From contig CM045738.1 in the NCBI GenBank assembly GCA_024760905.1, positions 50,194,797 through 50,258,796 on the forward strand: DNA of 64,000 nucleotides, given 5' to 3'. The position numbers and the translations under genes are program-made. Positions 1 through 10,545 of the stretch are shown here, piece by piece. Source of the DNA: Plotosus lineatus. Lineage: Eukaryota > Chordata > Actinopteri > Siluriformes > Plotosidae. The notes beneath the pieces are model-generated. The model was not told where the DNA came from, did no database searches, and worked only from the letters and a program-made list of their open reading frames with translations. Within the stretch, counting starts at the first letter, position 1. Every line of letters starts with the position of its first letter.

Positions 1-634
1 ATCTGGCTGATCTTGTATGAGAGACAGAGATGCCTTCCAATTGTAATAATAATAATAAAAAAACAATAACATTATAACAATAAATACATTGGAAAGCAGC
101 AGAAGAGCTTTGGATAATACTCTCAGCCCAATCAATATTACTTGATCAGTTTCAGGGACTATGCAGTTATTTATTACTTCTTATACTTGTTAATCATTTC
201 AGGATAACGATCCAATCAGATCAGGCCTTTTCTGTTTTAAAAACTGGAACCCTTTCCTTCTGAATCCTTTACCCTTTGTAATTCATCCTTTATACAATTT
301 TCATATTATTAATGTTAATGATACAAAATCAACAATATTGTCAAAAAATCTTTATTCAGCTGCCTCATTATCAACGTTCAATATGGGTGTTGTAAGAAAA
401 AAACAACAACAAAACAAATACACCATAGTTTGTTTGCTTGTGCTTCCTGTACAATAAGCAAAATACCTCAAGTGCAACGTTGAACTCTACAGGAAGGCCG
501 AAGCAGGGAAAAACCCCCGAGGTAAATACACCTCAGTACTAAGTGTAGTATTGTACAGCCAGGATTGAAGCCTGTGTCGACCGGATACATTAGTGATGCT
601 ATATTGAGAGAAACGTTGGTTTCTTGATAAAAAA

Positions 635-678
<44 letters not shown>

Positions 679-882
679 CTTAAAATATGCATGAAAGTGA
701 ATGGAAAGGCCTCACTAACAGACATTATCTTTACACCTGACTGGATGTGAATCCAATTCTAAAAGTACTCGTATTGTTTAAATAACAACACAAACATTTC
801 TTTAAATGGTAATTTTGAGATGCTTCATCACTTATATAAAAGTGACGCCAACACCACCAATACATTTTTGAGTTCGTCAGCT
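1..882. other. AT-rich stretch without a gene
   Basis: I see no coding exon here on either strand. It is AT-rich sequence with a dinucleotide tract (listed separately). It may be 3' flanking DNA of PAN2, which ends near 10.5 kb, or of an unseen gene to the left. Confidence 0.5.
639..676. repeat. (AT)n microsatellite
   Basis: An uninterrupted run of alternating A and T, about 19 units long. Tyr-Ile repeat peptides read through it are artefacts. Confidence 0.9.
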
Positions 883-1175
883 GGGCTTTTTACACCCTAA
901 ACTTAGTGGCTCATCAGGTCGGTGCTTATCCCCAGTTTCTTTAGTGTGAAGCTACCAGGAGTTCAACTCCTCCTGGATGGGACGCTGGTCCATTGCAGGT
1001 TACCTTCCCAGTATATTTTTACTGGTACCCATTGATACTGCTGGGTGAACAGAGGCACACTTGTGGTTGAGACCTTGCCCAGGGATCTTAGCACAGTGGG
1101 GGTCTAACTGGGATTTGAACACACAACCTCCCGATCATGAGCGCAGCACCCTAACCACTACGCCACTGGCCCCGC
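883..1175 (-). mobile_element. SINE-A copy (tRNA-headed)
   Basis: Read on the minus strand it starts with a tRNA-like head carrying an A box (GTAGTGGTTAGGGTGCTG) and a B-box-like stretch. It continues through a body with 'cttgtggttgagaccttgccc' type sequence and ends in a tail about 'agcactaagtttagggtgtaaaaag'-like. The same unit recurs at 5301, 55858, 58803 and 59888, which defines the family. Family names here (SINE-A to SINE-D) are mine. Confidence 0.8.
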
Positions 1176-1301
1176 AAATTTTAGTTAATAAATACAAAAT
1201 TCCGATCTTCCACTGAAATTTATAAGAGTTACGAATCATGTTCAAAGGCCCAACAGTGGCAGCTTGAAAGTGCTGAGATTTCACCTCAACATTCTGGGTG
1301 G

Positions 1302-1813
1302 CATTTCCGATGTGCGATAGGAGAGTGTCAGCAAGAATGAAGGGAAAAGTGTACAAGACGGTGGTGAGGCCAGCGATGTTGTATGGCTTAGAAACAGTGG
1401 CGCTGAGGAAAAGGCAGGAGGCAGAGCTGGAGGTAGCCGAGATGAAAATGTTGAGGTTCTCTCTGGGAGTAACGAGGATGGATAGGATCAGAAATGAGCA
1501 CATCAGATGGACAGCCCATGTAAGTGGTTTTGGAGACAAAGTCAGAGAGGCTAGATTGAGATGGTTTGGACATGTACAGAGGAGGGATAGTGAGTATATT
1601 GGTAGTAGGATGCTGAGGTTGGAACTACCAGGCAGAAGGCCCAGAGGAAGACCAAAGAAGAGATTTATGAATGTAGTGAAGGAGGACATGAAGGTCATTG
1701 GAGTCAGAAAAGAAGACGCAGAGGACAGGGTGAGATGGAGGCGGATGATTTGCTGTGGCGACCCCTGAAGGGAGCAGCTGAAAGTAAAAGAAGAAGACGA
1801 AGAAGAAGACCAC
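1302..1813 (+). mobile_element. RTE-clade LINE, 5'-truncated 3' end
   Basis: It encodes the C-terminal part of the RTE ORF ([20 protein letters not shown], then [13 protein letters not shown], then CGDP and a stop at about 1768). The 3' end is the short RTE type, 'cgacccctgaagggagcagc' followed by a (GAA)n-like tail. It is more than 80% alike by eye to the copies at 8.3, 24.1, 32.8 (minus), 49.6 and 52.2 kb. It is a dead, truncated insertion. The long minus-strand ORF over it is only its antisense. Confidence 0.85.
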
Positions 1814-2030
1814 CACACTTAGATGATTAATAAAGAAACCACATCACCCTTCCCACAAGCCCGGGATGAGTGAGTGATGCTTTTGTTATGCAGCAGCATG
1901 ATGCTCCATGCTGGTCTTATTTATTTGCCAAACTGGAGGTGAAAAATGTACATACCCCTCTGAAAACTGCATTTATTTTATATTTGTGACAGGAGGAAAA
2001 AAGACAACCATGATTAATGTCAGATCTTTT

Positions 2031-2150
2031 TTTGACAGGAAGGGCATCCGACGTAAAAACCTCTGCCAAATCAAACGTGCGAATCAGATGATTGGCTGTG
2101 GCGACTCCCGAGTAAAAGGGAAAAAGTCGAAAGGAAGACAGACAATGTGG
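2031..2150 (+). mobile_element. SINE-C fragment: RTE-type tail only
   Basis: It starts 'gacaggaagggcatccgacg', which matches the 5' region of the local RTE (24.25 kb). It then runs into 'ggctgtggcgactcccgagt' and 'gaaaggaag', which match the RTE 3' end. The same module is the 3' tail of SINE-C at 17.1, 47.8, 48.1 and 51.2 kb. The tRNA head and body are missing here. Confidence 0.7.
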
Positions 2151-2196
2151 TAAAGCAATCAATAAATCCAAGTTATTCCAAGGTTTTGAGCCATAA

Positions 2197-2490
2197 TTCA
2201 TTCATTCATTTTCTGAATCGCTTAATCCTAATTAGGGTCACAGGGAGGCCGGCGCCCGTCTCAGCCGACTCCAGGTGAGAGCAGAGTACACCCTGGACAG
2301 CTCATCAGGCCATCACAGGGCCAACACTCACAGAACCATTCATACTCACACCTAGGGGTCGGTCATTTGGAACAGCCAGTTAACCTACTGTGCATGTGCA
2401 TGTTTTTGGACTGTGGGAGGTAACTGGAGAACCCGGAGGAAACCCATGCAAGCACGAGGAGAACATGCAAACTCCCCAGGCTGGGAGCCA
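2197..2490 (-). mobile_element. SINE-B copy
   Basis: On the minus strand it runs from a GTTTGCATGTTCTCC-type body, through 'catgcacagtaggttaac', to the tail 'cctaattaggattaagcg' and ATGAATGAAT. This is the common fish tRNA-derived SINE layout. The head is truncated near 2490. Sister copies lie at 8143/10303, 11889, 18920, 22198/22727, 30745, 44633, 50326 and 54135. Confidence 0.75.
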
Positions 2491-4230
2491 TAAGTCTATA
2501 AAGGGTTAAAAAAAAAAAAAAACCACAAACATCGACACCAAACCAGAAACAAATCCATTGTAAAGCAAAGGCGGCGTCCTGCTCGAAGACTGCTTCTGTT
2601 CACCGATGACTGTGGCGATCCAAACAGCCAACAGAAATCATGAGTTTGATTCCTGATGACACAACAGCAATCCATCAGCAGAAGCTGCAGCACACATGAC
2701 TAGCCATGAAATTGCATTAGCAGCAGCTCAAAAAGATGTGATCAGCTGGCATCTTGTGCAGTAAAGCAGCTTCTGTTCAACAGCTGAACAACTATTACAC
2801 CTTACAGCACCTTACAGCATGAGATCGACCCAAAACATTCAAGTAAACAAAGGATGATCAGTGGCTTTGGAACACCCAAAACTGGACACTTGGCAGAAAT
2901 ACCCTCAAGGCCACCATTAATCTCACCCTAATCTTATTTTCTACTGTTTATATTCAATATAAACAAACTCGTGTTTTTTTTCTTAATGATGGCCCACTGG
3001 TTCTGATCAGGAGTTCAGATTGTAGAACCTAGTGGACTACACTCAAAGCCAAGATGAATTTAAAGCACTGAATTTAAAAATGGTCATTCTCTTTCTTGTT
3101 TTTTTTTTTTTCCCCAACAAGTCAGGCAGAACTGGTAACACTTGGACTGCAACACATCTAACTGTCTTGTATTTAAACTGACATTTTAAAAATGTTATTA
3201 CAACAGTTAACTCGAGCTAATACAAAAGAGAGCTGACTGGCTCACAATCACCTGGCCATAAATGGGTGTAATTTTGTTTTAGGAATTATTCCATACATAA
3301 CATTACAGGCGAGTTCTAGACTTTGCTGTTTTAAATGTGATGGCCATAAACCCATTTTGGGAACAGTAACTATGTGGGCAGGACTTTGCCAAAGGTCAGC
3401 TGGTGTGTGCTATATTGTCTGGAGCTCTCACAACATAAATTAATCATTAAAAATATTCCAGGATTCGATGCGGGTCATCTCCAAAATTTTAATGGAGTCA
3501 TCTTTGTCCAAAACGCCAACTCGGGTGGAAATTTAATAAAAAATCCACATAACATTTTGTGTAAACTGGCATACAAACACCAAAAGCAGAACCTGGTATG
3601 TGGAAGCAATAAAACAGGGCTTGGATCACAACCAAAAAAATGCTCCAAGTATGTAATAAAGTAGGCAAGTTTTTCCTGTTATTCCATGAAATATTTCTAG
3701 CTGTTTCTCATTATTGTGTTTGATGGCTTTAACGTATTAAAAGTACGAACATTAAGTATAAGAACCAAGAAATTGTTAAAAAAGGGTGTGTACAAGTTTG
3801 ACATTTCATGATCTGTGGTGAAAAACGTCGAACCACACATATTTCACCAAGAGAAAATTGTGTACTTTCCTTTTTTTGTTGAAATACTCCTCGAGTAAAC
3901 CCTTAGAACTGAACTGATCCAGAACAGTTCGAGGTTGGTCACTCTTTTAAAATCAAAACATGTTCATGTTTCCCAAAATAACTTAGAAATCAGTGTTCCA
4001 TATTCCAGTGTTTGTAACATCGTGATAGTGCATATACTAATAAACCAACTCGCTTCTTCAGGGACAGGGACGACTCCTGGATGGATCAGTGAAGAATCAG
4101 AGGAGGAAATGCATTTGACAGGAATGTTACAGGTACAAAGAGGAATTTCACTTGGATCATAAGCTGAGCACTGAGGGGAACACAGCAGTACCTGAAAAAG
4201 GCATAAAAAGTTCTGTAATTTTTAAATACA
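2490..4230. other. Gene-free stretch, repeat-like patches
   Basis: No exon could be recognised. The part at about 3450-3650 ('tccaaaattttaatggagtc' and following) reads like an old dispersed repeat, but I cannot name it. Short A and T homopolymer runs occur at 2508 and 3100. Confidence 0.4.
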
Positions 4231-4245
4231 TACATATATATATAC

Positions 4246-4251
<6 letters not shown>

Positions 4252-4310
<59 letters not shown>
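4252..4310. repeat. (CA)n microsatellite
   Basis: About 29 CA units, preceded by a TATA/CATA-rich stretch from 4228. The tract directly abuts a Tigger-like terminus (CAGTAATCCCCCGG at about 4309). Confidence 0.95.
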
Positions 4311-4315
<5 letters not shown>

Positions 4316-5060
4316 CCCCCGGACTTTGTGTTCCCGCAATATCGCAAGATTTCCCATCGAGAAATTAAAAAATTAAAGATTATTCAAAATTCACGCACAC
4401 TACAGCATTACATGTACATTCAAGTATGCTACCCAACATGCTCTGTTCTCCTGCTTGACTTGAGTGTTCTCTGATTGGCTGTGAATCCAACAAGCTGATT
4501 GGTCGAGATTATATTTCCCAGCATCCAACACACCTTTCCTCCCTCATGAACCAATGACTTTTATTGAATTCATGGGAAGCATTGGGGTGTGGGAAAATCG
4601 TGTTCACCATAGTGGTGAGGGGAAAACAAAAACCAAAATCACTGGGAGAGTATCAACACGGAAACTGATCGAGCACGGAGCTATTTATAGCGCGCGGATG
4701 GCGGAGTGAATTCAGGTGCGGTCTCTGGATTTCGCCTGCGGGAAACAGCCATGTCCCTCACCAGCGCATGCAGTGTCTGAGCAGAGAGAGAAAGAGAGTT
4801 AAACACTGCCAACTAGCACAAACCATAACAGTTGTGAAAATGAAAAATGGCTTATCGTTGTGGATTCTGGACTGCCATAAAAATAATGTGAGTTTGGACA
4901 CTAACATGATACTTACTAAAGCCAAGTCTCTGGAGGTGCCAGTGATTCTCCTTCTCGACGTGGCCGTGAATTTGTTATTTATAAAGTTTGTTATAAAGTA
5001 TTTATATACACACTGTATTTATTGTCATTATAAGGTGTATTATTTATTTATATATTAATA
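4309..5060 (+). mobile_element. pogo/Tigger-like transposon remnant
   Basis: The left end CAGTAATCCCCCGGACTTTG has the CAG...CC(T/C)CG form shared by the other Tigger-like elements in this window. Near 4855-4935 the plus strand encodes CHKNNVSLDTNMILTKAKSL. This resembles the CENP-B-type helix-turn-helix of Tigger transposases, whose typical form is '..DTNMIR.KAKSLY'. The catalytic domain is gone and the right end is not clear. Confidence 0.6.
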
Positions 5061-5300
5061 CATATTGCCTATATGACATTACTTTTGAGTATCTATGAGT
5101 CATTACTTTTGAGACAGTCGCTCTTGAAACACCGAACATTGGGGCAGTTTTTGTTACACTAGCGCCGACCATATCAGCACCAACAATTTGGCCTCTTTTA
5201 AAATCTGAGAGGTCTGTCATTATGGGGTATGATGAATGTTTTTAATATCTGAAAAAGGAAAAAAAACATTTATTATACATCAACATATCAAATCCTTGTG

Positions 5301-5603
5301 GTGCCGGTGGCGTAGTGGTTAGGGTGCTGCGCTCATGATCGGGAGGTTGTGAGTTCGAATCCCACTGAGACCCCCACTGTGCTAAGACCCCTGGGCAAGG
5401 TCTCAACCACAAGTGTGCCTCTGTTCACCCAGCAGTATAAATGGTTACCAGTAAAAATATACTGGGAAGGTAACCTGTGATGGACTAGCGTCCCATCCAG
5501 GGGGAGTTGAACTCCTGGTTGCTTCAGGCTACAGAAACCGGGGATAAGCACCGGCCTGATTAGCCACGAGGCTCGGGTGTAAAAAGCCAACAGACTTACC
5601 CCC
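5301..5603 (+). mobile_element. SINE-A copy, most complete
   Basis: The head GTGGCGTAGTGGTTAGGGTG has an RNA-polymerase-III-like A box, and 'ggttgtgagttcgaatccca' is a clear B box. The body has 'ggtctcaaccacaagtgtgc' and 'ggtaacctgtgatggactag'. The tail ends in 'gccaacagacttac'. This is the best reference copy of the family in the window. Confidence 0.85.
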
Positions 5604-5649
5604 CTCCCCCAACATATCAAATAACAAAATTATTATACAAAATATAAAT

Positions 5650-5780
5650 GGGGCACTAACCAGTGTCTCTCCCCCTTATGCCAGTCCCAAGCCCGGAGAA
5701 ATACAGAGGGTTGCGACAGGAAGGGCATCCAGCATAAAACTTTTGCCAATTTACAAAATGCAAACCATAAACACAAATCT
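5650..5780 (+). mobile_element. RTE 5'-region fragment
   Basis: 'ccagtgtctctccc' followed by 'gagggttgcgacaggaaggg' and 'catccagcataaaac' match the 5' end of the full RTE at 24.19-24.30 kb. No RTE coding region or 3' end follows, so it is either a deleted copy or the start of a SINE-C-like chimera. Confidence 0.6.
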
Positions 5781-5837
5781 CATGCCAAGTTTTGATTGTT
5801 TAAATTATGTTCAAAGATTATGATGCCAAAATGTTAG

Positions 5838-5988
5838 GTGTTTCCATCATTTTGTCCACCCCCTGTACATGTACGTATACATCAGTCTGGGGGTGGGGGT
5901 GTGATCCTACTTCACGGATTTCGATCGTCGCGTGGGGATCTCGGTCCCAATTAACCTTGGAAAGTGAGGGATCCCTGTATATTATATA
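5838..5988. mobile_element. Solo ends of two DNA transposons
   Basis: 'ggtgtttccatcattttgtc' with 'caccccctg' next to TA looks like a Tc1/mariner-type inverted-repeat end. Directly right of it, 5868-5988 matches the right half of the 22226-22726 element ('gatcctactt', 'ctcggtccca', ending 'gagggatccctg' then TA). Partner ends are not seen. Confidence 0.5.
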
Positions 5989-5989
5989 T

Positions 5990-6950
5990 AAATAAAAGGG
6001 GTCATTCAACATTTCCACATTTTCCTAAACGTACAAAACATATGCTGGGGGGAGGGGGGTAAGATGTCCATGTATGTTTTTTAATATTATAAAAATGTCG
6101 ATCAACAATAATACATGCGCTATATTTTTTGTGCGTGTTTGAAACTCTCAATGCTCAATTCTCGATTCACCAACCACCTAAGAGCGGTACACGCACAACA
6201 ACGACATCGTTTGATTCGCTCTGCTTGACATAACATCGGTGTTAACGCTTAAAACTTTTAAAGTTTAAGGCTACGCAAGGACGTAGGCTGGAGGAGTGCA
6301 TAGGGTGCACATGCACGTACCCCCCCCCCAGCAGGAATTGAATTCCGCTGCACAAGAAATGATGTGTATTCACAATCATATAAATGAACTTAATGACTGT
6401 TATTGAAGAGAAAGTCGGAGATAAGTTCCGCATGACTAGAGTCAGGAAGTAAACCGGAAGTTAACGTGTAACGGGCACTGCGCATGTGCACGCCCGAGCT
6501 GACCAATCACAACATAATACGAGTAAGCAATAATAGCTGAACACTGTCAATCAAAGTGCGAGTGTGAGAATAAAACACAGTTTGTTAGTCCCGCCTCCGC
6601 CTCCTGCACATGTGTTAGAACACAAACATTGACGCACAGAGAATGAATGGATAAAATAATCATAATCCATCCAGCCTGGATCTGCAGCCCAATGCTCAGT
6701 ACTTTTATAAAATGAATAGTATGTCTTTGTGCTGTAAATATGTATTAATATTTGTTTGTGCCTTGGAATAGATAAATAACTTTATCTCAATTTGTAAATG
6801 TATTTAACACATGTACTTACAGATGTAGTTTGAAATATATTCGAGAATGTTTTTGGTTGAACTATAATATTTGATTGATCTTCTGAGAGTAATGGATGAA
6901 TCGTCTTCTGCTGAAAAACTGTGCGTGTTGTTGGCGTGAGATTCCATGTT
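5990..6950. other. Gene-free; contains a fragment of Tigger-like family G
   Basis: The interval 6350-6620 ('gtgtattcacaatcatataa', 'gttattgaagag', 'gcacgcccgagctgaccaatca') is homologous to internal parts of the family-G elements at 36.6-36.8 and 40.9-41.1 kb (inverted). I recognised no gene. Confidence 0.5.
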
Positions 6951-6958
6951 GGTTATAT

Positions 6959-7185
6959 CAGTGTTTCCTAACCTTTTTGAGCCAACGCACACCTTTTACA
7001 TTAGAAAAATCACGAGGCACACCATGTAACAAAAATTATACTGCCCTCTAGCAGAACAGCACTGTTACTACACGCTAAGTGAAATCGGTTAATCTTCCGC
7101 GGCACACCTGATGATTTCTCGCGGCACACCTGATGATTTCTCACGGCACACTAATGTGCCGCGGAACAGGGGTTGGGAAACATTG
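6959..7185. mobile_element. Non-autonomous hAT element (227 bp)
   Basis: It is flanked by a perfect 8-bp target duplication, GGTTATAT, at 6951-6958 and 7186-7193. The inverted ends are CAGTGTTTCCTAACC and the complement of GGTTGGGAAACATTG. An 8-bp duplication and CA-GTGTTTCC-type ends are hAT hallmarks. Inside there is a short direct repeat, 'gcggcacacctgatgatttc', present about twice. No transposase is encoded. Confidence 0.85.
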
Positions 7186-7193
7186 GGTTATAT

Positions 7194-8142
7194 CATGCTG
7201 TGACATGCATGTACTATATTTCATGTGGTACTTTGTACCAACCCAGTGACGTCACGGTAACTTTGTGTAGGCGGGCACTTAGCGATGGCGATTTCAGGTC
7301 AATAACTTATACGACAAGCACATAAAACAAAAGCGCTGTGTGTGCAATGGTATATAAAATTTAAGCCACAATCGCTTCAATAAACTATACTTAAACTACC
7401 GACAACTTATTTAGTCGGCGTTTCATTTCCCCTTTAAGGCTTAGGCCTATAGCCCCTGGGATTCAAGTTCCGGTCAACTGAGATGTGCACCTCCCCCACG
7501 ATCAGACCAGCATACGCACTTGCTGATCACAAACTGAAGCCTGGTCATCCAAAAGCCAATGACCAATAAAAAAATGCAGACATTTTGAATTATATTTTAA
7601 TACAAAATAATATTAAAAACAATAATTTTTATTATTAAAACCAAATGTCTTAATATTAAAGCAAGTGTCATTAAAAAGAATTCTTTAAAAGTATATATTT
7701 GTATTGATTTCATCATTATTTGACTGGTGTACAAAAGAGGTATTGATCAAGGAAATAAATTGATTTATTTTATAAAAGAGGTTTGACCATTGTTTTGTTT
7801 AATATCTTATTTAAAAAGATCCTACTAAGGATCATCAACATGTCATCAACATTTATTTGTACGCTTTCGGGTGTGTGTGTGGGGTGGGGGGATTAAAAAA
7901 AAAAAAAAAAAGAGTACTCTGTACACTTGGGGAAAATGTTGAACCGCCCCTAAATAAAACAGATTAATGTGACCCAGAAACCATTGAATCCTGGTGGTTA
8001 ATAAAATAGATCTGATTACCACACACAGCTGAGGTCTCAAATTATTTTGTGGAACTCCTCCTCGTTCAGTTACTTTGTTGTTTTTCCTTAAATTACCAAC
8101 GAAGAGAGAAAAAACTGCACGGGAATTAAATTTATTATCATT
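7194..8142. other. Gene-free AT-rich stretch
   Basis: No exon was recognised. It contains poly-A/poly-T runs (near 7895) and a short GT tract at 7870. No support was found for any of the short reading frames here. Confidence 0.4.
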
Positions 8143-8315
8143 GACTCATTTGCTGAACACTTACTGCACTCAGGATCGCAGGGAGGCTGGAGCTTACCTC
8201 AGTCACCACTGGGCGAAAGCAGGGTTAACCCTGAACAGCTTGCCGAACCAACACACAATCATTCGCACTCACACACAGGGGCAATTTGGAACAGATAGTT
8301 AGCCTGCTATGCATG
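8143..8315 (-). mobile_element. SINE-B copy, part 1 (split by RTE)
   Basis: This is the 3' half of a minus-strand SINE-B. It continues at 10303 after the inserted RTE. The last 19 bp (8297-8315, agttagcctgctatgcatg) are repeated exactly at 10303-10321 and form the target-site duplication. Confidence 0.85.
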
Positions 8316-8421
8316 GGTTTAAACTGTTTTATAATGGTGTGGATGGGAAGAGAAATGGAGTAGGAGTCATCTTGAAGGAGGGGTTTGTCAGGAATGTTCT
8401 AGAAGTGAAAAGAGTGTCAGA

Positions 8422-8817
8422 GTGATGAGTCTCAAGTTAGAAATTGAAGGCGTGATGGTCAATGTTGTTAGTGCTTATGCCCCACAGGCAGGATGTAAGC
8501 TAGAAGAGAAGGAGAGATTCTGGAGTGAGTTAGATGAAGTGATGCAGAGTACCCCCAGAGGTGAAAGAGTAGTTATTGGAGCAGACTTCAATGGACATGT
8601 TGGTGCAGGCAACAGAGGGGACGAGGAAGTGATGGGCAGGTTTGGTATCCAGGACAGGAACACAGAAGGACAGATGTTGATCGATTTTGCAAAAAGGATG
8701 GAAATGGCTGTGGTGAATACTTTCTTCAAGAAGAAACAGAAGCATAGGGTGACTTATGAAAGCGGAGGTAAGAGCACACAGGTAGACTACATCTTGTGTA
8801 GGCGATGCAGGAAGTAG
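8422..8817 (+). pseudogene. RTE AP-endonuclease domain, partial
   Basis: 131 codons of the exonuclease/endonuclease/phosphatase-type domain that nicks target DNA for LINE insertion. Visible motifs are [11 protein letters not shown] (the typical 'YAP' element), GADFNGHVG (catalytic D-x-N region) and VDYILC near the end. The N-terminal part before MSLKLEIEG is missing because the element is 5' truncated. The frame ends at the internal deletion and then overlaps the RT frame by 13 bases in another phase. It is not functional in this form. Confidence 0.8.
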
Positions 8818-10277
8818 CAAAGATTAGTAAAGGAGAAGTGAGGAGGGCATTGAAGAGGATGAAGAGTGGAAAGGCAGTTGGCCCTGATGACATACCAGTT
8901 GAGGTATGGAAGTGTCTAGGGGAGGTAGCAGTAGATTTTCTGACAAGAATATTCAACAAGGTCTTAGAAAGTGAGCAGATGCCAGAGGAATGGAGGAGAA
9001 GTGTGCTTGTGCCCATTTTTAAGAACAAGGGAGATGTACAGAGTTGTGGCAACTACAGAGGGATAAAGTTGATGAGCCATACAATGAAGCTATGGGAAAG
9101 AATAGTGGAAGCAAGACTAAGGGCAGAGGTCAGCATTTGTGAACAACAGTTTGGTTTCATGCCAAGAAAGAGCACCACAGATGCAGTGTTTGCTTTGAGG
9201 ATGTTAATAGAGAAGTACAGAGAAGGTCAGAAGGAGCTGCATTGTGCCTTTGTGGATCTGGAGAAAGCATATGACAGGGTGCCAAGAGAAGAACTGTGGT
9301 ATTGTATGAGGAAGTCTGGAGTGACAGAGAAGTATGTTAGAGTGGTGCAGGACATGTATGAGAGATGTAAGACCATGGTGAGGTGTGCTGTCGGTGTGAC
9401 AGAACAGTTCAAGGTGGAGGTGAGACTGCATCAAGGGTCAGCTCTCAGCCCCTTCTTGTTTGCTATGGTGATGGACAGGCTAACAGACGAGGTTAGACAA
9501 GAATCTCCATGGACTATGATGTTTGCAGATGACATCGTGATCTGTAGTGAGAGCAGAGACCAAGTGGAGGAAAATCTAGAGAGGTGGAGGTATGCCCTGG
9601 AAAGGAGGGGATTGAAGGTTAGTCTTAGTAAGACAGAATACATGTGTGTGAACGACAAGGACCCAAGAGGAACTTTGAGGTTACAGGGGGCAGAGATAAA
9701 GAAGGTGGAGGATTTTAAGTACTTAGGCTCAACAATCCAGAGCAATGGAGAGTGTGGAAAAGAGGTGAAGAAGCGCGTGCAGGCAGGTTGGAATGGATGG
9801 AGAAAAGTGTCCGGTGTGATGTGTGATAGGAGAGTATCGGCAAGAATGAAGGGAAAAGTGTACAAGACGGTGATGAGGCCAGCAATGTTGTATGGTTTAG
9901 AGACAGTGGCCCTGGGGAAAAGACAGGAGGCAGAGTTGGAGATAGCAGAGATGAAAATGTTGAGGTTCTCTCTGGGAGTAACGAGGATGGCTAGGATCAG
10001 AAATGAGCACATCAGAGGAACAGCACATGTAAGATGTTTTGGAGACAAAGTCAGAGAGGCTAGATTGAGATGGTTTGGACATGTACAGAGGAGGGATAGT
10101 GAGTATATTGGTCGTAGGATGCTGAGGTTGGAACTACCAGGCAAAAGGCCCAGAGGAGGACCAAAGAGAAGATTTATGGATGCGGTGAAGGCGGACATGA
10201 AGGTCGTTGGAGTAAGAGTAGAAGATGCAGAGGATAGGGAGAGATGGAGGCAGATCATTTGCTGTGGCGACCCCTGA
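8805..10277 (+). CDS. RTE reverse transcriptase ORF (490 aa)
   Basis: The longest open frame of the window. It encodes an RTE-clade non-LTR reverse transcriptase, which copies LINE RNA at the nicked target. Motifs in order: [14 protein letters not shown] (finger entry, residues ~23-36), NYRGIKLMS (~83-91), [19 protein letters not shown] (~112-130), [16 protein letters not shown] (first catalytic Asp, ~146-161), [11 protein letters not shown] (~209-219), and FADDIVICSE (second catalytic pair DD, ~240-249). The C-terminal region has [18 protein letters not shown], and the frame ends CGDP. All catalytic aspartates are present. The ATG at 8805 is an accident of the upstream deletion, since the natural protein starts in the endonuclease. 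Probably not expressed as a normal gene. Confidence 0.8.
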   Translation: MQEVAKISKGEVRRALKRMKSGKAVGPDDIPVEVWKCLGEVAVDFLTRIFNKVLESEQMPEEWRRSVLVPIFKNKGDVQSCGNYRGIKLMSHTMKLWERIVEARLRAEVSICEQQFGFMPRKSTTDAVFALRMLIEKYREGQKELHCAFVDLEKAYDRVPREELWYCMRKSGVTEKYVRVVQDMYERCKTMVRCAVGVTEQFKVEVRLHQGSALSPFLFAMVMDRLTDEVRQESPWTMMFADDIVICSESRDQVEENLERWRYALERRGLKVSLSKTEYMCVNDKDPRGTLRLQGAEIKKVEDFKYLGSTIQSNGECGKEVKKRVQAGWNGWRKVSGVMCDRRVSARMKGKVYKTVMRPAMLYGLETVALGKRQEAELEIAEMKMLRFSLGVTRMARIRNEHIRGTAHVRCFGDKVREARLRWFGHVQRRDSEYIGRRMLRLELPGKRPRGGPKRRFMDAVKADMKVVGVRVEDAEDRERWRQIICCGDP

Positions 10278-10302
10278 AGGGAACAGCCGAAAGGAAAAGA
10301 AG

Positions 10303-10486
10303 AGTTAGCCTGCTATGCATGTCTTTGGAATGTGGGAGGAAACCAGAGACCCTGAGGAATCTCACATTCATGAAGAGAACTGCAAACTCAATACACGTAC
10401 GCCCTTGCCCAGCCTGGGACTCAAGGCTGGGACCTTCTGGCTGCAAGGCGGATGTGCTAACCATTAAACCACGGAGTCGACCCAGT
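10303..10486 (-). mobile_element. SINE-B copy, part 2 (split by RTE)
   Basis: This is the head-proximal half of the SINE-B broken by the RTE. On the minus strand it has a head with 'gtggtttaatggttagcaca', 'ccttgcagccagaaggtccc' and a body with 'gtttgcag'. The PAN2 polyadenylation signal lies immediately beyond its 5' end. Confidence 0.8.
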
Positions 10487-10492
10487 AATTAA

Positions 10493-10498
10493 TTTATT
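10493..10498 (-). terminator. PAN2: PAN2 poly(A) signal (AATAAA)
   Basis: A minus-strand AATAAA, 48 bases past the stop codon of the candidate last PAN2 exon and directly before a SINE. It fits a very short 3' UTR of about 60-75 bases. It is inferred from position only. Confidence 0.5.
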
Positions 10499-10545
10499 GA
10501 TTATTATTTCAGAGTGTGCACTCCTGTGTTATGAAGTGTACAAAA

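Larger units (their letters stand above)
8316..10302 (+). mobile_element. RTE-clade LINE copy B with 19-bp TSD
   Basis: A 5'-truncated RTE retrotransposon inserted into a SINE-B. Its limits are set by the identical 19-bp duplications at 8297-8315 and 10303-10321. It carries an AP-endonuclease part (8422-8817) and a long reverse transcriptase ORF (8805-10277), and it ends with 'cgacccctgaagggaacagc' and an A/G-rich tail. Compared with the copy at 24.1 kb, about 540 bp between endonuclease and RT are deleted at 8817/8818. The intact 19-bp duplication and long ORF suggest a fairly young insertion. Confidence 0.93.

Noticed and set aside
4086..4376. His-Thr or Val-Cys repeat proteins over CA/GT tracts (4.2, 54.3, 55.6, 62.9 kb)
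   Set aside because: They are translations of dinucleotide repeats.
5301..5375. Free-standing tRNA genes at SINE heads (5.3, 11.9, 47.6, 54.5, 59.9 kb and others)
   Set aside because: A and B boxes are present, but the sequences do not fold into a complete cloverleaf by eye and always continue into SINE bodies.
9431..10258. 275-aa minus-strand ORF opposite the RTE
   Set aside because: It mirrors the RT frame of copy B. Equivalent antisense frames occur opposite every RTE copy, so it is a coding shadow.
1..10490. CNPY2 or another neighbour of mammalian PAN2 in the left flank
   Set aside because: I looked for CNPY2-like exons on both strands and saw none. The flank is repeats.
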